DNA of 9,743 bases. It comes from JAKOQB01 sp036824465. GTDB taxonomy: Bacteria; Pseudomonadota; Gammaproteobacteria; Burkholderiales; Burkholderiaceae_F. The translations under genes were made by a program, and so were the position numbers. Below are positions 5,333 through 9,743 of the stretch, one piece after another. Each line of letters begins with the position of its first letter. Position 1 is the first letter of the stretch. The stretch lies in the NCBI GenBank assembly GCA_036824465.1, contig DAITAC010000133.1, positions 1-9,743 on the forward strand. The letters are read 5' to 3'. The notes under the pieces are model-generated. The model was not told where the DNA came from and made no database searches. It worked only from the letters and a program-made list of their open reading frames with translations.

Positions 5333-5641
5333 ATGGGTCGACCTATCAATCGTATGCGCGCGGTGCATCCCGGCGAAGTGCTGCGCGAGGAGTACCTCGT
5401 GCCGTTGCGTCTGAGCGTGAACGCCCTCGCCATGGCATTGGGAGTGCCCGCCACGCGCATCCATGAGATCGTGAAGGAGCGCCGCGGTATCACGGCCGAC
5501 ACCGCCGAGAGGCTGTCGCGCTACTTCGGGGGAGATGCTGCGTCGTGGCTGGCGCTGCAGGCCGACTACGACCTGAAGACGTTGCCTACCCGCAAGGACA
5601 TTGTGCGCAAGGTATCGCCGCGAGAGCCTGTCTCCGCATAG
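5333..5641 (+). CDS. higA: HigA antitoxin, intact
   Basis: This 102-residue HTH antitoxin of the HigA type contains MRAVHPGEVLREEYLVPL, then SVNALAMALGVPATRIHEIV for the HTH (about residues 27-50), then RGITADTAERLSRYFGGDA and WLALQADYDL, all hallmarks of this family. The ATG at 5333 follows AAGGA at 5320-5324 with eight bases between. The ATG seven codons further in is an alternative start. HigA normally neutralises HigB and binds the operator upstream of higB, here the palindrome at 5013-5031. Since higB is interrupted, HigA may now serve only as a repressor or as an antitoxin against HigB made elsewhere. Its frame is undamaged and codon use is normal. Confidence 0.93.
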   Translation: MGRPINRMRAVHPGEVLREEYLVPLRLSVNALAMALGVPATRIHEIVKERRGITADTAERLSRYFGGDAASWLALQADYDLKTLPTRKDIVRKVSPREPVSA

Positions 5642-5660
5642 CTTTTGCGATCCGTACGCA

Positions 5661-6356
5661 TCAACTGATCGCCGCGGCGCGCGTGACGTAGTTGCAGAAA
5701 TCGCAGCTCGCGGACGCGGCCGGTGGCCGATCACTCGATAAGCAGTCGGCGACGGCGCGGATTGTCGGGTCGACCCAGTCCGTGTTCCCGTCGTAGGGAA
5801 TCATGCGCGTGCGAAACCGCAGTACATCGTCAAAGCCGGCGTCATCCTTGATTCCGTTGGCGTACACAAACCAGGCGCGGTCAGCGATCGTCAGACCGCG
5901 CTGCCGCAGCAGCCACTGATAGAACTCGACCTGGCGCTTGTAGCCGCCCTGCCATTCTGCGTCGAGCGTGACCTCGTCCTTCTTTGCGGTGGCCTTGTAG
6001 TCGACGACGTAGTGAACGCCATGGGCATCGACCCACAGGTCATCGATCGCGCCATACACGGTGATGCCGGTCGGTGCATGCGCGACGCGGATGCCCGTGA
6101 AATTGTGCCGCCATTTGTGCAACTCGGGATGCACTGCCGGGATGAACGACAGCCCTTCGCGCTGCAGGCGTGGCGGCACGGTGTCGCCACCGCGGTAGCG
6201 ATCGAACTCGTTCTTGAGCAGGTGGTCGACCGCGTTGTTCAGATTGAACGGGAAGCTCGGCGGTCGCTTCACCTTGGCCTTGATATCCAGCCAGAGGCAG
6301 CGCGGGCAGTCGATAAACAGGTCGATCTTGCTGCGGCTGAGGGCGGGCAGGGGCAC
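5661..6356 (-). CDS. PD-(D/E)XK nuclease-fold protein with four paired cysteines
   Basis: This 231-residue protein carries the RecB/Cas4-like PD-(D/E)XK core. GAIDDLWVD (Asp105/Asp106) is followed by VVDYKAT (Asp119, Lys121) and then by QVEFYQWLL (142-150), the Q-x-x-x-Y helix of this superfamily. Cysteines come in two pairs, CPRC at 17-20 and CDFC at 218-221, and could hold a zinc or iron-sulfur cluster linking the two ends. The start is uncertain. GTG 6356 gives PALSRSKIDLF, the usual opening of such proteins, while ATG 6434 adds 26 residues with no recognisable similarity. The target is unknown; no helicase or Cas genes adjoin. It is convergent with higA, only 19 bases away. Confidence 0.85.
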   Translation of the reverse strand: MPLPALSRSKIDLFIDCPRCLWLDIKAKVKRPPSFPFNLNNAVDHLLKNEFDRYRGGDTVPPRLQREGLSFIPAVHPELHKWRHNFTGIRVAHAPTGITVYGAIDDLWVDAHGVHYVVDYKATAKKDEVTLDAEWQGGYKRQVEFYQWLLRQRGLTIADRAWFVYANGIKDDAGFDDVLRFRTRMIPYDGNTDWVDPTIRAVADCLSSDRPPAASASCDFCNYVTRAAAIS

Positions 6357-6538
6357 GGCCGTGTCTCGATCGGAATGAACGCCGCAGCATATCCGGTGCG
6401 GGTGGTGAAGCCGATGCGAGACGGTACGATCCATCTTCCACGGCGTGCACTTGTAGCGGCGCTGGAGCAGTTACGTTGGACGCATCTTCTCGCCCTGCTG
6501 CCGGCTGAGCAGCGCGGTTTCACCACGGAGTGAACTCA

Positions 6539-6982
6539 ATGGCAACCACCGACTCACCACGCTTTCCCTGGGGCGGCATGGACCCGTCCGAATGGATCCG
6601 CTCGTGGCAGATGGCGTGGCGCCTCGCGCCGGACACGCTGGTGCAGCCGATCCTGCCGGGATGGACGTTCAACATCAACAGCAGCAACTCCTCGTCGCCG
6701 CAGACCGAAATGGATGTGGTGGCCAAGCACAGTTACGGCCGCCAGATCGGCCGCATGGCCGATGCGCTCGAGGCGCTGATCTTCGAGCAGCACGGCAAGA
6801 AGCCGACCGACGAGCGCTATGCCGACTTCCTGCAGATGAAGCGGGAGGTCGACCAGGTGAAAGAGGCGAGTGCCGCGGCGAGGATCGAGCAGTTCAAGAA
6901 AGACCTCGAACTCCTGAAGGCGAAGAACCAGCATGAATACGAGCGGCTGCGGGATGCGCTGCGCGAGACGCTCAAGGCCTGA
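6539..6982 (+). CDS. Hypothetical protein with C-terminal coiled coil
   Basis: This 147-residue protein starts at ATG 6539, with GGAG at 6527-6530 eight bases upstream. A GTG at 6530 is a poorer choice. The N-terminus is Trp-rich (PRFPWGGMDPSEWIRSWQMA), followed by a hydrophobic stretch and a Ser/Asn-rich segment (NINSSNSSSPQTE). Residues 60-84 carry VAKHSYGRQIGRMADALEAL. From about residue 95 to the end it is a highly charged helix with heptad-like spacing, probably a coiled coil. I do not recognise a named family. Its last 11 bases overlap the end of the convergent baseplate-like gene. The Trp-rich front plus coiled coil could suit a scaffold or granule-associated protein, but that is a guess. 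Confidence 0.75.
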   Translation: MATTDSPRFPWGGMDPSEWIRSWQMAWRLAPDTLVQPILPGWTFNINSSNSSSPQTEMDVVAKHSYGRQIGRMADALEALIFEQHGKKPTDERYADFLQMKREVDQVKEASAAARIEQFKKDLELLKAKNQHEYERLRDALRETLKA

Positions 6983-7736
6983 GCGATTGCATCGCTACCC
7001 TGAACTTCCGATCCAGCGTCCACCGTCCCCGCGTGAAATTCAATCGCGCGACCGCAACCGCGGTGTCGTCGGCGCTTGGTGCGAGCATGGCGGTGAACGT
7101 CTCCGTGATGCGCGAGAAGGGTGTGTGTTCTTGCGCGTCCGCCTGTGCGTCCGTCGCCGGCGCGGGCACGGGCCGGCACGGCTGCTCGGCGTAGTGCAGC
7201 AGCACGAGCAGTGATTTGCCTTGCGGGGGAAGCGGCAAGGAAGTCGGCGCGCCCACATCGATTTCCTCGCCGCGCGCGTTGAACGCCAGGCCGGGCGCAA
7301 TAACTACTTGCGTCTTGCCGGCCGCACGTTCGAGCGTGACCTGCAGGCCGGACACGACGCCGGCGCCGTGAAGCAGGCGGTTGCGGCCGTGGATCTTGTT
7401 CCTGATGTAGTCCTGCTCGGCGGCGAAGTCGTCGACGCCGAGTAGTTGGCCGGTGAAGTAGTTCACGCGCTGAAGGCCCGGCGGGCAATCGCCCGTGCTG
7501 TCCTTGCTCGACAACGACTGCGCCAACTGCGCTATTTGCCGCGCCAGCACGCGGCCATGCGGGTCGAGCTTGTACTGGTGGTGTTGCAGGTCGGTCAGCG
7601 CAAACGAAAGCAGTTCGAGCACCGTGATGCCGGGGTCATGCGTGTTGTGTGCTGTCCAGTCGGGCGCCACGTGTGCCATTTCGCGCACCAGGGCGTTCGC
7701 CACGGATTGCCACTGCTCTTCACTGAGTTTGCGCAT
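6972..7736 (-). CDS. Baseplate/contractile-injection-system-like protein
   Basis: This 254-residue protein starts at ATG 7736 after AGAGGA. Its N-terminal part has PDWTAHNTHDPGITVLELL and then SFALTDL (residues 25-50), the HDPGIT signature of phage-like and extracellular contractile injection system baseplate proteins. The middle has VNYFTGQLLGVDDFAAEQDY, then IRNKIHGRNRLLHGAGVVSG and LQV (91-133), a second motif seen in proteins encoded in such injection-system clusters. The rest is beta-rich with GLAFNARGEEIDV, a low-complexity Pro/Ala linker near 188-203, and VAVARLNFTRGRWTLDRKFR at the end. No sheath, tube, spike or ATPase gene is in the window, so it is an orphan here. It could be a stand-alone relative rather than a true baseplate part. 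Confidence 0.75.
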   Translation of the reverse strand: MRKLSEEQWQSVANALVREMAHVAPDWTAHNTHDPGITVLELLSFALTDLQHHQYKLDPHGRVLARQIAQLAQSLSSKDSTGDCPPGLQRVNYFTGQLLGVDDFAAEQDYIRNKIHGRNRLLHGAGVVSGLQVTLERAAGKTQVVIAPGLAFNARGEEIDVGAPTSLPLPPQGKSLLVLLHYAEQPCRPVPAPATDAQADAQEHTPFSRITETFTAMLAPSADDTAVAVARLNFTRGRWTLDRKFRVAMQSLRP

Positions 7737-7759
7737 GCTGTTCCTCTGAGTGGTGCTTC

Positions 7760-7790
7760 CGACCGACGCGGTGATTGTGCCTGTCGGTCG
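7760..7790. repeat. Inverted repeat upstream of the baseplate-like gene
   Basis: CGACCGAC at 7760-7767 and GTCGGTCG at 7783-7790 are perfect 8-base arms around a 15-base loop. The repeat lies 24 bases upstream of the ATG of the minus-strand gene, in its leader or promoter zone. It might be an operator or an mRNA leader hairpin. Nothing else gene-like is visible between 7737 and 7968. Confidence 0.4.
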
Positions 7791-7968
7791 CAGTTGATCG
7801 TCGCGGGGAAGCGGACCGGTGTTGCGGAATGCGCGGGACGTTTAGATGGTTCCGTCGGCAACGCAGCGCTCCTGACGCGCGGCAGTGTGCGCGGCGATGT
7901 GCTGCGGAGAATTTGAATGAGCCGGCGCGGGTTCGCGTCGACCCCAGGCACTTCCTGAAGGAGCATAG

Positions 7969-8370
7969 ATGAGCACCCGTCGTACCACGATGAGAAGTCG
8001 CACAGGCACCAAGCTGTACGCCGTACGTGACAGCAGCGGCAAGTTCAAGGACGTCCCGAGCTACAAGCGCGCGCACGCCGCCGATATGCGTCACATGTCG
8101 GCCGCGGAAGTCGGCGCCAAGCTCGACGAGGTCGAGAAGAAAATCCTGCGCGCCAAGAACAGCGCCGTGAAGGTTGCCCGCAGTTCGATGCAAGAGGCGG
8201 TCGCCGCCGCGAAAGCTGTGCGCAGTTCGATGAAAGAGGCTGTCGCCGCAGTGAGGCACGCCACCAAGAAAGTCGCGAGACAGGTATCCGCGGCTACGCA
8301 TACCGCGAAGCCCGTCGCGAAGACCGCGAAGCGACCCGGTAGGAAGACAAGCCACGGGCTGACCGCGTAA
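7969..8370 (+). CDS. Small basic protein with histone H1-like Lys/Ala-rich tail
   Basis: This 133-residue protein starts at ATG 7969 behind a strong GAAGGAG six to seven bases upstream. The N-terminal 45 residues are compact: RSRTGTKLYAVRDSSGKFKD, then SYKRAHAADMR, a short module that I recall from small uncharacterised proteobacterial proteins. The remainder is Ala/Lys/Val-rich and resembles bacterial histone H1-like proteins. It includes two tandem 14-residue units, RSSMQEAVAAAKAV at 71-84 and RSSMKEAVAAVRHA at 85-98, followed by TAKPVAKTAKRPGRK. This suggests nucleic-acid binding or chromosome association, by composition only. It is monocistronic, with a hairpin downstream. Confidence 0.8.
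   Translation: MSTRRTTMRSRTGTKLYAVRDSSGKFKDVPSYKRAHAADMRHMSAAEVGAKLDEVEKKILRAKNSAVKVARSSMQEAVAAAKAVRSSMKEAVAAVRHATKKVARQVSAATHTAKPVAKTAKRPGRKTSHGLTA
8179..8262 (+). repeat. 42-bp tandem duplication inside the H1-like gene
   Basis: The 12 bases cgcagttcgatg recur exactly 42 bases apart (8179 and 8221). The rest of the unit matches closely until about 8250 and then fades. The period is a multiple of three, so the frame is kept and 14 codons are repeated. This is how such Ala/Lys tails commonly lengthen or shorten. Confidence 0.7.
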
Positions 8371-8396
8371 AAGGCCTTGCCCGTTGCGCACAGAAC

Positions 8397-8416
8397 CTGC
8401 GCCCGTAAGGGCGCAG
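8397..8416. terminator. Strong hairpin between convergent genes
   Basis: A perfect 8-base stem, CTGCGCCC at 8397-8404 and GGGCGCAG at 8409-8416, closes on a GTAA (GNRA-type) tetraloop. It begins 26 bases after the H1-like stop and lies 77 bases from the stop of the convergent transporter gene. No T-run follows on either strand, so it is an atypical intrinsic terminator. It may instead block 3' exonuclease decay of the transcript. Confidence 0.5.
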
Positions 8417-8493
8417 AGATGTGGCCGTTTGGGCGGTGAGCTTCGCAGGACACGCTTGAGGCCTTCAGCATTCGCTCGCACCGGACTTGCGGC

Positions 8494-9720
8494 CTATCGA
8501 TCGTCGAGCTTGTGCCTTCGGCACGCCACCCACAGCGTGAGGTCGTAGCCGATCTTCAGCAGCCCGCAGGCCACCAGCGGCGTGGCGAACCAGCCGGCGG
8601 CGAACAGTGCGCCGCCAATTGATGGGCTCAGCGCAGACGCGAGGCTGCGCGGCACGGCGGTGACGCTGGCGGCGGCGGCGCGTTCAGGCGGAGTGACGAC
8701 GCTCATCACGTACGCGGTGCGCGTGGGCACATCCATCTGCGACAGCGCGCTGCGCATGAAGAGCAGTGCCAGCGCCAATGGCAGGCTCGGCGCGAGTGCC
8801 GAGCCGATCAGGCACAGGTTGGCGGGGATGTGTGTGAACACCATGGTGTTGAGCAATCCGATGCGGCGCGCCACCCACGGCGCGGCCAGCTGCGAGGCGG
8901 CGCTGAGCAGCCCGGCCCAGAAGAAGAACGTGCCCGCGCCGGCGAGCGAGAGGTCAAAGCGCTGCATCAGCCACAGCGACATCAGGCTGTTCACCACCAG
9001 CCCGCCGGCAAACGAATCCACCGAGAACAACGCGGCCAGCTTGAAGACGACGCCTCGCGACGGGCCGAGCGGTGCCTTGGTTGTGCCGGTCTCGGCATGC
9101 GGCTCGGGAAGCCGCCGGTACATCCATAGTGTGACGAGCCCGACCCATGCGTAGACAACGAACATCAGCCGCATGGCGCTGAGCGGACTCACGTCGCTGT
9201 GTGCGGCGATCCAGGCCGGCACCGCGGCGGCGAGCGCGCCGAACGCGGCACTCAATGATGCAAGCAGGCTGTAGCGGGCAAAGAGCGCGGTGCGTGTCTC
9301 GGCGCCAGCAGCGCCGGCAAGCTGCGCATGCTCGAGCGGCAGGAACACGCTGACGTCGCCTGAACTGGGGTTCAGCGTGCCGATGAAGGCCACCAGCAGC
9401 AGCGGCCAGAACTGTGAAAGACCCGCGAACGCAAGCCCCGTGGCAGTCATCAGCAGCGCGGCGCCAAGCAGCAATCGGCGCTGCGCAAACCGATGTCCCC
9501 AGGCGCCGACGGCGAGCGTGGCGAGTGCCGAGCCGAGCAATGTGGCGGTGCTCAATACACCGACCGTCCACACGTCGAACCCAAGCGCGAGCAGGTAGGC
9601 GGGCAGCAGCACCGCGACATAGCCGTCGACAAACGCGCGCAGCGCGCGGCCGGCCACCAGCACGCGCGCCGATGCATCCGCGCCGCGCGGCGCCAGCAGA
9701 TGGGCGAAGAGATGCGTCAC
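8494..9720 (-). CDS. MFS transporter, 12 transmembrane segments
   Basis: This 408-residue major facilitator superfamily permease sits in the inner membrane. About twelve hydrophobic segments can be traced, in two halves joined by a hydrophilic loop near 203-222 (RLPEPHAETGTTKAPLG). The loop after TM2 holds GAWGHRFAQRRLL (72-84), a form of MFS motif A, and the matching loop in the second half is PWVARRIGLLNTM (281-293). A conserved-looking loop near 325-350 reads ALSQMDVPTRTAYVMSVVTP followed by PERAAAAS. Substrate is not evident. The start used is GTG 9720, but the frame remains open to the edge of the window, so the true start may lie beyond it. No partner gene is visible. Confidence 0.88.
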   Translation of the reverse strand: MTHLFAHLLAPRGADASARVLVAGRALRAFVDGYVAVLLPAYLLALGFDVWTVGVLSTATLLGSALATLAVGAWGHRFAQRRLLLGAALLMTATGLAFAGLSQFWPLLLVAFIGTLNPSSGDVSVFLPLEHAQLAGAAGAETRTALFARYSLLASLSAAFGALAAAVPAWIAAHSDVSPLSAMRLMFVVYAWVGLVTLWMYRRLPEPHAETGTTKAPLGPSRGVVFKLAALFSVDSFAGGLVVNSLMSLWLMQRFDLSLAGAGTFFFWAGLLSAASQLAAPWVARRIGLLNTMVFTHIPANLCLIGSALAPSLPLALALLFMRSALSQMDVPTRTAYVMSVVTPPERAAAASVTAVPRSLASALSPSIGGALFAAGWFATPLVACGLLKIGYDLTLWVACRRHKLDDR

Positions 9721-9743
9721 AGGCGCGCAGTGTGCATTAGCCC

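Noticed and set aside
6012..6533. Plus-strand open frame of 173 codons
   Set aside because: Most of it is antisense to the PD-(D/E)XK gene, whose motifs are clear. No recognisable domain is seen apart from the short hsdM-like trace at the end.
7720..8481. Minus-strand open frame of 253 codons
   Set aside because: It is antisense to the H1-like gene, which has a strong ribosome binding site, and its composition is typical of a shadow frame.
1..9743. CRISPR array, tRNA or rRNA genes
   Set aside because: No regularly spaced direct repeats, cloverleaf with CCA end, or rRNA-like segments were seen when reading both strands.

Overview
The window is GC-rich bacterial chromosome. The codon use, the HigB/HigA and DUF433/DUF5615 gene types and the CZB-GGDEF enzyme suggest a gammaproteobacterium, most likely of the Xanthomonadales/Lysobacterales group. 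That placement is inferred from protein style, not from a database search.

Region 1 (about 1-2970) is a graveyard-like accessory segment. It holds two DUF433 antitoxin genes, the first followed by a frameshifted DUF5615 PIN-like toxin and the second by only a possible toxin tail. It also holds an intact minus-strand RelE/HigB-type toxin with a NadS-type antitoxin. Between these lie three degenerate copies of the 3' end of a type I restriction-modification hsdM gene, a scrap of HNH endonuclease on the minus strand, and the 5' scrap of an AAA-type ATPase gene next to an 8-bp inverted repeat. The toxin-antitoxin (TA) genes appear to sit where restriction/defence genes were repeatedly inserted and lost.

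Region 2 (about 3050-4900) is more ordinary. It has a diguanylate cyclase with an N-terminal zinc-binding CZB domain (DgcZ-like), a convergent class I SAM-dependent methyltransferase, and a small uncharacterised protein of 61 residues.

Region 3 (about 4990-5641) is a fourth TA locus, higBA. The higB toxin carries one in-frame TAA where the reading frame otherwise continues to the end of the family, and higA is intact. A 7-bp perfect palindrome lies over the presumed promoter.

Region 4 (about 5660-9743) holds a PD-(D/E)XK nuclease-fold protein with a 2+2 cysteine arrangement, an unrecognised coiled-coil protein, and a protein carrying contractile-injection-system/phage-baseplate signatures but no tail neighbours. 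It also has a small basic protein with a histone H1-like tail and a 12-TM MFS transporter at the right edge.

The main pattern is that of four TA loci, three have a broken or missing toxin while every antitoxin is intact. The hsdM tail repeats flank or abut three of these loci. No complete new multi-gene system is evident. The most unusual intact pieces are the probable leaderless, operator-overlapped HigB promoter and the orphan baseplate-like protein.
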